Of a stretch of 64,000 nucleotides of DNA, positions 25,846 to 35,209 are shown in pieces. Position 1 is the first letter of the stretch. Every line of letters begins with the position of its first letter. The stretch spans positions 1 through 64,000 of the forward strand of contig NZ_NMQZ01000007.1 of NCBI RefSeq assembly GCF_002864685.1. Direction: 5' to 3'. Origin of the DNA: Alloalcanivorax mobilis. Lineage in GTDB: Bacteria > Pseudomonadota > Gammaproteobacteria > Pseudomonadales > Alcanivoracaceae. The notes under the pieces were generated by a model. It saw nothing but the letters and a program-made list of their open reading frames with translations, searched no databases and was not told where the DNA came from. The position numbers and the translations under genes were made by a program.

Positions 25846-26388
25846 ATGCGCATTCTGATCATTCCGCTGTTCGCGGCCCTGCTCAGCGCCTGCCAGAGCG
25901 CCCCGGAGCGCCCGCCGGTGCAACTGGTGGACCCTCTGGATTTGGACCGCTTCATGGGCGATTGGTACGTGATCGCCAACATCCCGACGCCATTCGAGAA
26001 GGGCAACCACAACGCGTTGGAACAATATCAGCGGGTCGGTCCCCGCGAGGTGGCGGTGACGTTCTCCTACAACGAAGACGGCTTCACCGGCGAGCGTGAA
26101 ACGATGAACCCCACCGGCTACGTCAGCGAAGACCATAACGCGGTCTGGGGGATGCGTTTTGTGTGGCCATTGAAGTCGGATTATCGGGTGATGTACGTGG
26201 ACGACGACTACCAGACCACGGTGATTGGCCGGCAAAAGCGCGACTATCTTTGGATCATGGCGCGCACCCCGAGCATCGATAGCGCCACGCTTGAGAGTCT
26301 GATCAGGCTCGCCGAAGAGAACGGCTATGAGCGTGGTCAGATCCAGATGGTCCCGCAGCGTTGGCCGGCGCAGCGCGAAGGGCATTGA
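25846..26388 (+). CDS. blc: Bacterial lipocalin (Blc-like) lipoprotein
   Basis: 180-residue outer-membrane lipoprotein. The signal ends in LLSAC (Cys16); the lipocalin GxW motif is FMGDWYVIANIPTPFE, and YLWIMARTPSI is the conserved second block. Blc binds lysophospholipids or fatty acids and is linked to envelope maintenance. The start ATG follows GAGGA. A small hairpin (GGGTT-GAA-AACCC, 26394-26406) follows the stop codon. Confidence 0.88.
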   Translation: MRILIIPLFAALLSACQSAPERPPVQLVDPLDLDRFMGDWYVIANIPTPFEKGNHNALEQYQRVGPREVAVTFSYNEDGFTGERETMNPTGYVSEDHNAVWGMRFVWPLKSDYRVMYVDDDYQTTVIGRQKRDYLWIMARTPSIDSATLESLIRLAEENGYERGQIQMVPQRWPAQREGH

Positions 26389-26474
26389 ATCAGGGGTTGA
26401 AAACCCGGCGACTCTCTTCATTTTAAAGGGAAGGGCGCTCACGCCCCGCGGTGCAATAACGAAAGGAGAGCGTT

Positions 26475-27122
26475 ATGAAAGTGCTGATCGCCGGCGCTAA
26501 CGGCAAGATCGGACGTTGTTTGATTCAGAGGATCGCCAAGGATAATACGGTCACCAGCCGGGCCATGGTGCGTGATCCGGCGCAGCAATCGGCACTTCAG
26601 GAATTGGGCGCCGACGAGACCGTGGTGGCGAATCTGGAAGGCGATTGCCGAGACGCTTTGAGCGGCTGCGACGCGGTGGTGTTCTGCGCCGGTTCCGGCG
26701 CGAACACCGGCCCGGAAAAGACCGTGGATGTGGATCAGAACGGCGCCATCAACCTGATCGACCAGGCGATTGAGACCGGCGTTGGCCGGTTCGTGATCGT
26801 CAGCTCCATGCGCGCGGACGACCCGGATAGTGGCCCGGAATCCATGCGCCATTACTTTGTCGCCAAGCAAAAAGCCGACAACCACCTGCGCGCCAGTTCC
26901 CTCAATTACACCATTGTGCGCCCGGGTAAGCTCACCGACCACAAGGCCAGCGGTCAGGTGCGGCTCGCTGACCGAATAGACGAATTCGGTGAGATCCCCC
27001 GGGATGACGTCGCCGCGGTGCTGCTGGCCGCGCTCAATACACCGGCCACGGCACGGCGCGAATTCGATTTGCTCGCCGGCGACCGGTCGATCGACGCGGC
27101 CCTGGCCGCGCTTGATGCTTAG
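26475..27122 (+). CDS. NAD(P)-binding SDR-like protein (atypical, YhfK/NmrA type)
   Basis: 215-residue Rossmann protein: MKVLIAGANGKIGRCLIQ supplies GxxGxxG, VVFCAGSGANTGPEKTVDVD and FVIVSSMRAD are typical of the SDR_a5/NAD-dependent epimerase-like group, and YTIVRPGKLTD marks the substrate side. There is no clear YxxxK, so activity as a classical reductase is doubtful; relatives act as redox sensors or flavin/quinone reductases. AAAGGAG precedes the ATG. It is convergent with the BCCT gene, 12 bases away. Confidence 0.75.
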   Translation: MKVLIAGANGKIGRCLIQRIAKDNTVTSRAMVRDPAQQSALQELGADETVVANLEGDCRDALSGCDAVVFCAGSGANTGPEKTVDVDQNGAINLIDQAIETGVGRFVIVSSMRADDPDSGPESMRHYFVAKQKADNHLRASSLNYTIVRPGKLTDHKASGQVRLADRIDEFGEIPRDDVAAVLLAALNTPATARREFDLLAGDRSIDAALAALDA

Positions 27123-27135
27123 CGCGGAAAGCGCT
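27121..27135. terminator. Small hairpin joining two convergent stop codons
   Basis: AGCGC-GGAAA-GCGCT spans the 12-base gap and touches both stop codons of the SDR-like and BCCT genes. The stem is short (5 bp), so termination would be weak. Confidence 0.3.
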
Positions 27136-28760
27136 CAATCCGGGGAGTTGCGGTTGACCACCGTCAGGCGTCGCCGCACCCGCTCCTCCGGCGGCAATTC
27201 ACTGAACTCATCCGCCTCGAACAGATCGGCGCCCACCGGCGTGCCGTCGTTGCGGTGATACAGCGCCATCAGGGTTTCCCGGCGGTCCTCGCGCAGTTCC
27301 TTGATGAGCACGCCGATCATCAGAAACAGCACCAGCGCGAACGGCAGGGCACTGAGCAATGACGCCGATTGCAGGCCGCGCAGGCCGCTCGCGGCGATCA
27401 GGGTGATGCAGATGGCGGAGATCAGCACGCCCCAGGTGAGCCGCTTATAGAGCGGCGGATTCAATGAGCCCTGGTCGGTCATCTGCGACACGATGTAGGC
27501 GGCGGAGTCCGCCGACGTGACCAGGAACACGAACAGAATCACCATGGTGATGCCCGACAGCCAGTCGCTGTAGGGCAACAGCGCGTACATCTCGAACAGG
27601 CCGCTGGGCACGTTTTCCGACACCACCGAGGTCAGGCCGGCGCCGCCGTTGAGTTCCATGTCCAGGGCGGTGCCGCCGAACACGGCGATCCAGGCGCACG
27701 CCAGCAGCGGCGGCACCAGCAATACGCCGAGGATGTATTCCTGAATGGTGCGGCCCCGGGAAATGCGCGCCACGAAGGTGCCCACGAACGGCGACCAGGC
27801 GATCACCCAGGCCCAGTAAAACACCGTGTAGCGATTCATCCAGTCGCCTTTCTCGAACGGCGGCGAGGTCAGCGACATGCTGATGAAATTGCCCAGATAA
27901 TTGCCCAGGCCGTGCACGAAGGTGTCCAGGATCAGCACCGTCGGGCCGGTCACCAGCATGTAGCCCATGAAACCCAGGCACAGCCCCATATTCAGGTTGC
28001 TGAGCATTTTGATGCCGCGATCCAGACCGCTGTACGACGAGGCCATGTAGCACACGAACATGGCGGCAAGAATGGCGGCCTTGGTCCAGAAGGTGTCCGG
28101 CCAGCCGAACACTTTTTCCAGACCACCGTTCATTTGCAGCACCCCCAGCCCCAGCGAGGTGGCCACGCCCATGACGGTGGCGATGACCGCCAGCACGTCC
28201 AGCGATTCGGCCACCAGATGACGCCGGGGCACGTCGCGAATCGCCGGCTCCACCATGGTCGACACCAGGCCGGGGCGGTCCTTGCGAAATTGAAAGAAGG
28301 CGATGATCAGGCCCACCAGCGTAAACGCCGCCCACTGGCTGACGCCCCAATGGAAAAAGCTGTACTGGATCGCCAGCGACGCCGCCGCCGGGCTGCCCGC
28401 CTCGGCGGCGCCGTGGGGCGGCTCGCCCAGGTGCAGAATCGGCTCGGCCATGCCGTAGAACACCAGGCCAACCCCGAACCCGGCGGAGAGCAGCATGCTC
28501 AGCCAGGAAAACACCCCGTATTCGGGGCTGCTGTCCTGGGGCCCCAGGCGAGTCTTGCCGTAACGGCTGAAGGCGAGGGCGAGCAGAAACACCACGAATA
28601 CGAACACGCTGAGCAGATAGAACCAGCCAAAGTAGTAGCTGAGCTGCTCGAGAATGTACTCCGCCGCGGCGGCGAATCGCTTGGGCACGGTGGCGCCCAA
28701 CGCCACCAAAACCACGATCAGGCTGGCGGAAATCAGGTACACGCGGTGCTTGATCAGCAT
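27135..28760 (-). CDS. BCCT family transporter
   Basis: 541-residue inner-membrane carrier with about 12 helices. Family marks are GFGVGLVFYGMAEP, FYWAWVIAWSPFVG and ARISRGRTIQEY, then VTSADSAAY in helix 8. The glycine stretch reads GFGVG where the 1.9-kb paralogue has GMGIG, so the two probably differ in substrate or coupling. Expected substrates are choline, betaine or carnitine-like compounds. The C-terminal tail of about 45 charged residues may be regulatory. AAGGAAG precedes the ATG. A 10-bp inverted repeat lies about 150 bases upstream, between this gene and the PHB depolymerase. Confidence 0.9.
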   Translation of the reverse strand: MLIKHRVYLISASLIVVLVALGATVPKRFAAAAEYILEQLSYYFGWFYLLSVFVFVVFLLALAFSRYGKTRLGPQDSSPEYGVFSWLSMLLSAGFGVGLVFYGMAEPILHLGEPPHGAAEAGSPAAASLAIQYSFFHWGVSQWAAFTLVGLIIAFFQFRKDRPGLVSTMVEPAIRDVPRRHLVAESLDVLAVIATVMGVATSLGLGVLQMNGGLEKVFGWPDTFWTKAAILAAMFVCYMASSYSGLDRGIKMLSNLNMGLCLGFMGYMLVTGPTVLILDTFVHGLGNYLGNFISMSLTSPPFEKGDWMNRYTVFYWAWVIAWSPFVGTFVARISRGRTIQEYILGVLLVPPLLACAWIAVFGGTALDMELNGGAGLTSVVSENVPSGLFEMYALLPYSDWLSGITMVILFVFLVTSADSAAYIVSQMTDQGSLNPPLYKRLTWGVLISAICITLIAASGLRGLQSASLLSALPFALVLFLMIGVLIKELREDRRETLMALYHRNDGTPVGADLFEADEFSELPPEERVRRRLTVVNRNSPD

Positions 28761-28912
28761 GGCTCTTCCTTAGAGAGAAGCAGAGAAGGGTTCCACGAGG
28801 GTGTCGTGTGCTGCTACCGGTGTCACGTTTTCCCTGTCTGTCCGTTCAAAAAATCGCCGTAATGATGTTTTTTTAACCTGGACGCATTAATTCATCACCT
28901 GTAGAGTTTTTA

Positions 28913-28940
28913 TTCATCGCATGATGAATAATGCGATGAA
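28913..28940. promoter_or_regulatory. 10-bp inverted repeat between divergent genes
   Basis: TTCATCGCAT (28913-28922) and ATGCGATGAA (28931-28940) are exact reverse complements with an 8-base spacer, inside an A/T-rich intergenic stretch between the BCCT and PHB depolymerase genes. It is symmetric enough for a dimeric repressor of one or both genes. The rest of the 295-base gap has no gene; a run of seven T (28869 on) is nearby. Confidence 0.5.
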
Positions 28941-29055
28941 CGGCTCGGGCGGGCCGGTGCAACGGTGTATGGGAGTCGCCGTTGCCGCCCCGTCAATGGC
29001 CCGGTCAGACCCTGGCCGAGGCTCAGAATAACAACCGACATTCGGAGAACACTCC

Positions 29056-30984
29056 ATGAAAAGATCCGCACTGCGCGCCCTCGCCGGCGCCACTCTGATG
29101 GTTCCGGCGTTGCTGGCCAGTAACGCCCACGCCGGCGCCTGGCAGGACAACCAGACCCGTGGCGGTTTCAACCGCGTCCATCTCTACACCCCGGATACCG
29201 TCTCGCCAGTCGGCAGTGGCCGGGCTCTGTTGATCGTGTTGCACGGTTGCACCCAATCCATCGATGTCTACAAGAACGCCAACCTGGACGATGCCGCCGA
29301 GGAATACGGCATGGTGGTGGCGGTGCCGGACGCCATGAACAAGGCCGGCTTCAGCTGTTGGTCCTATTGGCAGGGCAGCAAATCGCGCACCGCTGGCGAT
29401 TACAAGAATCTGATCAATCTGGCCAACGATCTGAAAGCCGACAGCAGCCTCAATATCGACCCCAACCAGGTCTATATCGCCGGGCTGTCGTCCGGGGCGT
29501 CGTTCGCCAACACCACCGCCTGCCTGGCCCCGGACGTGTTCGCCGGTGTTGGTGTCAGCGCCGGGCCGAGCGTGGGCACCAGTTCCAGCGGCGCGCTCGG
29601 GCCCTGCGAGCAGGCCAACGTGCAGGCCAACTGCTCGTCGCTGGCGGGCGGCTACCAAAGTGCCTTCGAAACGCAAATCGCCTCGATCGCCCAGGGCGAC
29701 GCCGACAGCACCGTGAACCTGTGCTACAACCAGCAAAACGCGGACGGCATGGCGGCGTTGTACGGGGTCAGCGAACTGGCCGGCAGCAACACCCTCAACG
29801 AAGGCGCCGGCCACACCGCCGAGGAGCACTTGTGGCAGGACGGCCGCGTTTCGATGCTGTGGTTCAACGGGCTGGATCACGCCTGGTCCGGCGGCGCCGG
29901 CGCCTCCGGCAGCTACATCGGCAGTGTCAGCATCAATTACGCCCGCTACCTGGGCGGTTTCTTCGCCGACAATAACCAGCGCGTGGATCGCAATCATCCG
30001 CCGGTGGTCGATCAGGTACAGGCCCTGGCCAACGGCCAGAGCATCGAAGTCAGTGGCTCCGCCAGCGACGACGACGGCAGCGTGCAAAGCGTCACCGTAC
30101 TGATCGATGGCTTGAATGGCGGCGGCGACAGCCTCACCACCTCGGTGGACGCCAATGGTCAGTTCCAGGCCAGCAGCGCCAGCCTCGCCGACGATCTTTA
30201 CACCGTGGCGGTGAGCGCCACCGACAACAGCGGCGCGGAAAGCGAACCGGCGATCCAGACCGTAAGGGTCGGCCCGGAACCGGCGCCGGCGGCACCGCAG
30301 TTGAGCGCCATCAGTGTCAGCCTGGATGGCCAATGCGCCACTGTCAGTGGCCAGGTGGTGGATCAGAACCAGAACCTGGACAGCGTCACCGTGACGTTCG
30401 CCACCGGTGACGTCAGCGCCACGGTGGATGGCGTGCAATACAGCGCCCGCGCCTGTGAACTGCCCGGCGGCGCCAACAGCGCCACGGTCGCCGCCACCGA
30501 CAGCGGCGGACTGAGCGCCACCGATCAGATCGACTTCAACATCGATGCCGGCCAGACCGCTACCCTGGACCAGCACATCGCGGCGGGTCGTCTGGATTAC
30601 ACCAACTACGCCAACTGCTACCTGGAATACGGCACCGCCACCTTCAAGCTCAACCAAACTCCGCTTAACGGCCAATGCCAATGGCAGGACGACGACGCCA
30701 GCTGCACCGGCCCGGTGGTGGCCTGTTCAGGCGCCGGTGGTGGTGACAACGGTGGAGAAGACGACGGCGACGACGACGGCACGCCTCCGGCAAGCGGTTG
30801 CGAAGCGGTGTCCGCCTACAACTACTACCACAAGGTCGCGGGCCGCGCGTACAGCACCGGCAACGCCCTGGCCCCGGACTATTTCGCGCAGGGCAGCGAC
30901 CAGCCCATGTCCGGCTCCACCTGGGGGCTGAACACCCTGCACAGCGATGACGGCAGTGTCTGGGAACTGGGCAGCTGTAATTAA
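29056..30984 (+). CDS. Secreted PHB depolymerase/esterase
   Basis: 642 residues with a clear Sec signal peptide (about 1-26, ending NAHA). The catalytic domain (to about 310) is of the extracellular PHB-depolymerase esterase family: VLHGCTQSIDVY oxyanion region, the lipase box GLSSGASFA, and GLDHAWSGG with the catalytic His. Two Ig/cadherin-like linker domains (about 325-500) and a Cys-containing C-terminal part, after a Gly/Asp-rich hinge, probably help bind the insoluble polymer. Substrate could be short-chain polyhydroxyalkanoate or another polyester. Type II secretion is expected but not encoded here. The heptamer/palindrome element at 30999 follows the gene. Confidence 0.85.
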   Translation: MKRSALRALAGATLMVPALLASNAHAGAWQDNQTRGGFNRVHLYTPDTVSPVGSGRALLIVLHGCTQSIDVYKNANLDDAAEEYGMVVAVPDAMNKAGFSCWSYWQGSKSRTAGDYKNLINLANDLKADSSLNIDPNQVYIAGLSSGASFANTTACLAPDVFAGVGVSAGPSVGTSSSGALGPCEQANVQANCSSLAGGYQSAFETQIASIAQGDADSTVNLCYNQQNADGMAALYGVSELAGSNTLNEGAGHTAEEHLWQDGRVSMLWFNGLDHAWSGGAGASGSYIGSVSINYARYLGGFFADNNQRVDRNHPPVVDQVQALANGQSIEVSGSASDDDGSVQSVTVLIDGLNGGGDSLTTSVDANGQFQASSASLADDLYTVAVSATDNSGAESEPAIQTVRVGPEPAPAAPQLSAISVSLDGQCATVSGQVVDQNQNLDSVTVTFATGDVSATVDGVQYSARACELPGGANSATVAATDSGGLSATDQIDFNIDAGQTATLDQHIAAGRLDYTNYANCYLEYGTATFKLNQTPLNGQCQWQDDDASCTGPVVACSGAGGGDNGGEDDGDDDGTPPASGCEAVSAYNYYHKVAGRAYSTGNALAPDYFAQGSDQPMSGSTWGLNTLHSDDGSVWELGSCN

Positions 30985-30998
30985 GAAGAGGCGCGTCT

Positions 30999-31110
30999 GA
31001 CGTCGGACGTCGGGCGCGAAGATCAAAGTCCAAGCCGTCGCTGGCTGGGCCTGCTCTTACGCGGGGTTGTGTAGGAGCAGGCCCAGCCAGCGACGGTTTT
31101 GTCTTTTTGG
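30999..31110. repeat. Compound heptamer-palindrome element, degenerate copy
   Basis: A short array (GACGTCG-GACGTCG-GGCGCGA) is followed by AGATCAAAG and then by a long inverted repeat with 24-base arms at 31037-31060 and 31071-31094 (one mismatch), beginning GTCGCTGGC. The right arm runs into GGTTTTGTCTTTTT, so it can serve as terminator of the PHB depolymerase transcript. Same design as the two copies at 40 kb. Confidence 0.75.
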
Positions 31111-31231
31111 CGCGGAGTGGCCGGCATGGCCTGCTGAGACAACACCGCTGTGGCGCGCCTACAAGAGCCCGCGAGGCTGTTGTACCATGCCGCGCATGGA
31201 TGCCGGAACAATCGGGTGATCAGGAGAGCGC

Positions 31232-31903
31232 ATGGCGAAAAAACCGGTGGGCCGGCCGCGCGGCGGAGACGGTGCCACCCTGGACCGGGGTGAAATCATT
31301 CTCGACGTGTCCGAGGGGTTGTTCGCCCGCCATGGCTACGACGGCGTGACGTTACGCGCCATTGCCCGCGCCGCCTGCGTGGACGTGGCTCTGATCAACT
31401 ATTATTTCGGCCCCAAACAGCAGCTTTTCGACACCGTATTTCAGCGCCGTGCGCGCATTCTCAACGACGATCGGCTGCGTGCCCTGGCGGCGGCGCTCGC
31501 CGAGTGCCAGCCGGCGCCGGTGGAGCGCATCATCGAGGCTTATCTGCGGCCGCTGGAAATGGCGCAGGAAAGCGAGGACGACGGCTGGCGCAACTACTGC
31601 GCGTTGCTCGCCTACGTGAACAATTCCTCGGTGTGGGGGCCGGTGTTGATGAACCGGCACTTCGACGCGCCGATGGAACAATTCGTGGATGCCCTGGCCG
31701 CCGCCTTGCCACGGGCGCGCCGCGCTGATCTTTATTGGTGTTATCAGTTTATGTCCGGCGCCATGTCGCTGACCTTCGCCAACACCGGGCGCATCGACAC
31801 CATGTCCGGCGGGTTGTGCCGGGCGGACGATTTCCGCACCGCCTACGACCGCATGATTCCGTTCGTGGCGGCGGGGTTTGAGCGGGTGTGCGGCCCGCTC
31901 TGA
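31232..31903 (+). CDS. TetR/AcrR family transcriptional regulator
   Basis: 223-residue regulator with an N-terminal TetR HTH: ILDVSEGLFARHGYDGVTLR, IARAACVDVALINYYFGPKQQLF. The C-terminal ligand domain resembles the CecR/YbiH group (RRARILNDDRLRAL). Its target is unknown; the PHB depolymerase upstream on the same strand and the convergent deacylase are candidates only by position. GGAG precedes the ATG. A partial inverted repeat (ACAA...TTGT) lies about 60 bases upstream. Confidence 0.88.
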   Translation: MAKKPVGRPRGGDGATLDRGEIILDVSEGLFARHGYDGVTLRAIARAACVDVALINYYFGPKQQLFDTVFQRRARILNDDRLRALAAALAECQPAPVERIIEAYLRPLEMAQESEDDGWRNYCALLAYVNNSSVWGPVLMNRHFDAPMEQFVDALAAALPRARRADLYWCYQFMSGAMSLTFANTGRIDTMSGGLCRADDFRTAYDRMIPFVAAGFERVCGPL

Positions 31904-31919
31904 GCGGTTCGGTTGGCGG

Positions 31920-33251
31920 TTATTCGGTTTCCGTAGGGGCGTCCGGGTCTTCCGGCGCGCTGGCCGGCGGTGCCGGTTCGCTGCCGTCCTGCGTGGTTGC
32001 TTTGTCTTCCTGAGCCTGCTCCGCTTTCGCCTGCACTTCCTCAGCGCTCTTTTCCTCGCCGATGCGGTGGGTGGCGAAGCCGGCGTGCACCACCTGATTG
32101 ACCGCCATGCCGAGAATGCGGCCGTCGTAGGGGGCGATGATGGCGCTGCCGGTGTTACTGATCGGGTCGGTCACGGTGCCCAGGATCTGCCCCTTTTTGA
32201 CCTTGTCGTTCAACTGCACTTCTGAAAGCAGGATGCCGCCCTGGGAAGCACGCACCCAGTCCGATTCATAGAACACTGGCTGAGGCGCCCCCCAGAAGCG
32301 GCTCGCCTTGCGCATCTTGAGATTTTCCAGAAGGGTGTCCAGGGCCTGGGTGCCGTAACGCACCGCGTCCTCTTCCAGCCGGTTGGGCCCGCCGGCTTCC
32401 ATGGTCACCGCGATCACCCCTTTTTTGACCGCCGCATCACGCAGCATGCCGCTGGCCGGCGGGCTGTGCAGCACCGTCATGCCACCAAAATTCTTGGCGA
32501 AGGCCACCACGTCCGGATTTTCCAGATCGGCGCGCAATTGCGGCTGATTGATGCGCTTTTGCGAGCCGGTATGCAGATCCACCAGGTAATCGCAGTGGCT
32601 GACGATGTTGTGAAACAGGGAATACGCCACCCGGCCGGCGGCGCTGCCGTTCTTGTGGCCGGGGAAATAACGGTTCAGGTCACGCCGATCGCTGAGGTAG
32701 CGCGAGCCATTGCGAAAGCCATCCAGGTTGACGATCGGCACGCCGATCACGGTGCCGGCCAGGTTACCCGGCTCCAGCTCGTACATCAGACGGCGGACCA
32801 TTTCGATGCCGTTGAGTTCGTCGCCGTGCACGGCGGCGGTCAGACACAGGGTGGGGCCGGGTTTGTTGCCATGGGCGACCAGTACCGGCACCGGCGTGGC
32901 GATTGAGGCGAACGACTGGTCCGGCGTCCAATGCAGGGTGTCGAAACTGCCCGGTTGTACGGTGCGCCCCAGCAAGGCCAGCGGCGCCACCGGCGCTGGC
33001 TCGGCGGTGGCGCTGTCTGGCTCGGCGCCGGGCGCGGCTGGTGAGGCATCCGAGCGCGCTGGCTCGCCGGCCGCCGGCGGTTCGGGCGGCGCCGCCACCG
33101 GGGTCGCCGGCTCAGCCGGAGAGGTGGGCAGGGTGGGTGCGCGGTCTTCGCTGGCGGCGGGCAGGCGCTCTTCGTCCTCGATTTCGTTGGCGGACAAAGG
33201 CGCGCACAGCGACACCATCAACATCATCAGGGCAACACGCGGGCTCGACAC
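31920..33251 (-). CDS. Secreted M14-type deacylase (succinylglutamate desuccinylase/aspartoacylase family)
   Basis: 443 residues. A signal peptide (about 1-22) and a Pro/Ala-rich stretch of about 60 residues precede the catalytic domain. Zinc ligands are in AVHGDELNGIEMV (HxxE) and LVDLHTGSQKR, and VTMEAGG holds the catalytic Glu. The C-terminus has a biotinyl/lipoyl-like fold (KVKKGQILGTVTDP, IIAPYDGRILGMAVNQVVHAG). Cytoplasmic relatives deacylate N-acyl amino acids; a periplasmic version with a disordered leader is less usual. The start is GTG with GGAG nearby; the gene is 56 bases downstream of uup on the same strand, so it could be co-transcribed with it. Confidence 0.8.
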   Translation of the reverse strand: MSSPRVALMMLMVSLCAPLSANEIEDEERLPAASEDRAPTLPTSPAEPATPVAAPPEPPAAGEPARSDASPAAPGAEPDSATAEPAPVAPLALLGRTVQPGSFDTLHWTPDQSFASIATPVPVLVAHGNKPGPTLCLTAAVHGDELNGIEMVRRLMYELEPGNLAGTVIGVPIVNLDGFRNGSRYLSDRRDLNRYFPGHKNGSAAGRVAYSLFHNIVSHCDYLVDLHTGSQKRINQPQLRADLENPDVVAFAKNFGGMTVLHSPPASGMLRDAAVKKGVIAVTMEAGGPNRLEEDAVRYGTQALDTLLENLKMRKASRFWGAPQPVFYESDWVRASQGGILLSEVQLNDKVKKGQILGTVTDPISNTGSAIIAPYDGRILGMAVNQVVHAGFATHRIGEEKSAEEVQAKAEQAQEDKATTQDGSEPAPPASAPEDPDAPTETE

Positions 33252-33307
33252 GGTGGGGTGGGGCTCCTGTTCAGGCAGTTCAGTTTTCAGTGCGTCGTGG
33301 TGGTGGC

Positions 33308-35209
33308 TTATGGCGATGGCTGGTCCAGTGTTTCCCAGCGCTGGAAGCGCTCGGCGAGTTGTGTTTCCAGATCCTGCAGCCGCTGTTGCGCCTGTTTGAG
33401 CTGCTCCGGTGGCGCCTTGTAGAGCTCCGGATCGGCGAGCGTCACGCGCACCTCATCCAGTTGCGTCTCCAAGACCTCGATCTCGCCGGGCAGGGACTTC
33501 AATTCCTGCTGCTCCTTGTAACTGAGTTTGCGCGTCTTCGGCGCAGGCGCCGCTGACGGCGGCGGATCGGCGGGTTGCAGCTTGTTGCTTTTGACGCCCG
33601 CCGGGCTCTCCGGTTCCGGGCGCTGGCGCAGCCAATCCTGGTAGCCGCCCACGTAGATGTTGGGGTCGCCCGCGCCTTCGAACACCAGCGTTGATGTCAC
33701 CACATTGTCGATGAATTCCCGGTCATGGCTGACCAGCAACAAGGTGCCCTGGTAATTGACCAGTTGCTCTTCGAGCAATTCCAGGGTTTCCACATCCAGG
33801 TCGTTGGTGGGTTCGTCGAGCACTAGCAGGTTGAACGGCTTGGTGAACAGTTTGGCCAGCAGCAGGCGGTTGCGCTCGCCGCCGGACAGCGAACGCACCG
33901 GCTGGCGCGCCCGGCCCGGCTCGAACAGAAAGTCCTGTAAATAGCCCATCACATGTTTTTTCACGCCGTTGATCTCGACCACGTCGGAGCCTTCCGCCAG
34001 GTTGTCGATCACGCTCTTGTCGCCATCCAGGGTGTCGCGCAACTGGTCGAAGTAGGCCACCTTAAGCTGGGTGCCCTGTTTAACGGTGCCGGTGTCCGGG
34101 GTGAGACGGTCCAGCAGCAGGCGGATCAGTGTCGACTTGCCGCAGCCATTGGGGCCAAGAATGCCGATCCGGTCGCCGCGCTGGATGGTGATCGAGAAAT
34201 CGCGCAGCAGGGTGCGCCCGCCAATCCCATAGCCGAGGTGTTCCGCGTCCACCACCACCTTGCCGGAGCGGTCGCCCTGCTGAATCGACAGCGCCGCGGT
34301 GCCGGTGCGGTTGCGCCGCTGGGCGTACTCGTCGCGCAGCGCTTTAAGAGCGCGCACGCGGCCCTCGTTGCGGGTGCGTCGGGCCTTGATGCCCTGGCGA
34401 ATCCAACGCTCTTCCTGGCTGAGTTTCTTGTCGAACTCGGCGTTGGCGCGCTCTTCGTTGTCCAGCGCCGCCTGCTTGCCGGCCAGGTACTTGTCGTAAT
34501 CGCCGGGCCAGCTGCTCAGCCGGCCGCGATCCAGCTCGATGATGCGGGTCGCCAGGGCACGAATAAACGCCCGGTCGTGGGAGATGAACACCAGGGTCGC
34601 CGGGTAACCCTTGAGGAACGTTTCCAGCCAGCGGATCGAGGCCAGATCCAGGTGGTTGGTGGGCTCGTCCAGCAGCAGCACATCGGGTTCCTGGACCAGC
34701 GCCCGCGCCAGCAGCACGCGCCGCTTCATGCCGCCGGAGAGGCCGGCGAAGCTTTGCTCGCCGTTCAGTTCCAGTTTCGAGAGCACCGTTTCCACGCGCT
34801 GCACCAGTTGCCAGGCGCCGCGCGTTTCGATTTCGTTGTTGACCGCCTCGAAGCGGCTGAACACGCTGCCGTCGGTGTCTTCCTCAAGGGCGCGCGCCAG
34901 TCGTTCGTGCTCGTTGAGCAGGGCGCCCAGCTCGCCCAGACCCTGGGCCACCATGTCGTGGACACTGTGGTCCTGGTCGTCCGGCACTTCCTGCTCCAGG
35001 CGCGCCACGGTGAGATCCTGCTGGCGTTCGATCTGGCCGTCGTCGGCCTGCACTTCGCCAGCCAGCACCTTGAACAGGGTCGATTTGCCGGAGCCGTTGC
35101 GGCCCACCAGACAGAGCCGTTCGCCCGGCTCGATGACCAGGTCGACCCGGTCGAGCAGGGGCTGTTCGCCGTAGTGGAGTTGCAACTGGCGCAGGGTAAT
35201 CAATGCCAT
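33308..35209 (-). CDS. uup: ABC-F family ATPase Uup
   Basis: 633-residue soluble protein with two ABC domains: Walker A GRNGSGKST and LSGGMKRR signature in the first, GPNGCGKST and LSGGERNR in the second, each with a LLLDEPTNHLD/LVLDEPTNDLD Walker B. The linker is the ABC-F type (KLSQEERWIRQGIKARRTRNEGRV), and the last 70 residues form a coiled coil as in E. coli Uup, where it helps bind DNA or ribosomes. ABC-F proteins act on the ribosome, and Uup loss raises transposon excision. The ATG at 35209 begins MALITLRQ as in the family; the longer frame upstream is not coding. Confidence 0.92.
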   Translation of the reverse strand: MALITLRQLQLHYGEQPLLDRVDLVIEPGERLCLVGRNGSGKSTLFKVLAGEVQADDGQIERQQDLTVARLEQEVPDDQDHSVHDMVAQGLGELGALLNEHERLARALEEDTDGSVFSRFEAVNNEIETRGAWQLVQRVETVLSKLELNGEQSFAGLSGGMKRRVLLARALVQEPDVLLLDEPTNHLDLASIRWLETFLKGYPATLVFISHDRAFIRALATRIIELDRGRLSSWPGDYDKYLAGKQAALDNEERANAEFDKKLSQEERWIRQGIKARRTRNEGRVRALKALRDEYAQRRNRTGTAALSIQQGDRSGKVVVDAEHLGYGIGGRTLLRDFSITIQRGDRIGILGPNGCGKSTLIRLLLDRLTPDTGTVKQGTQLKVAYFDQLRDTLDGDKSVIDNLAEGSDVVEINGVKKHVMGYLQDFLFEPGRARQPVRSLSGGERNRLLLAKLFTKPFNLLVLDEPTNDLDVETLELLEEQLVNYQGTLLLVSHDREFIDNVVTSTLVFEGAGDPNIYVGGYQDWLRQRPEPESPAGVKSNKLQPADPPPSAAPAPKTRKLSYKEQQELKSLPGEIEVLETQLDEVRVTLADPELYKAPPEQLKQAQQRLQDLETQLAERFQRWETLDQPSP

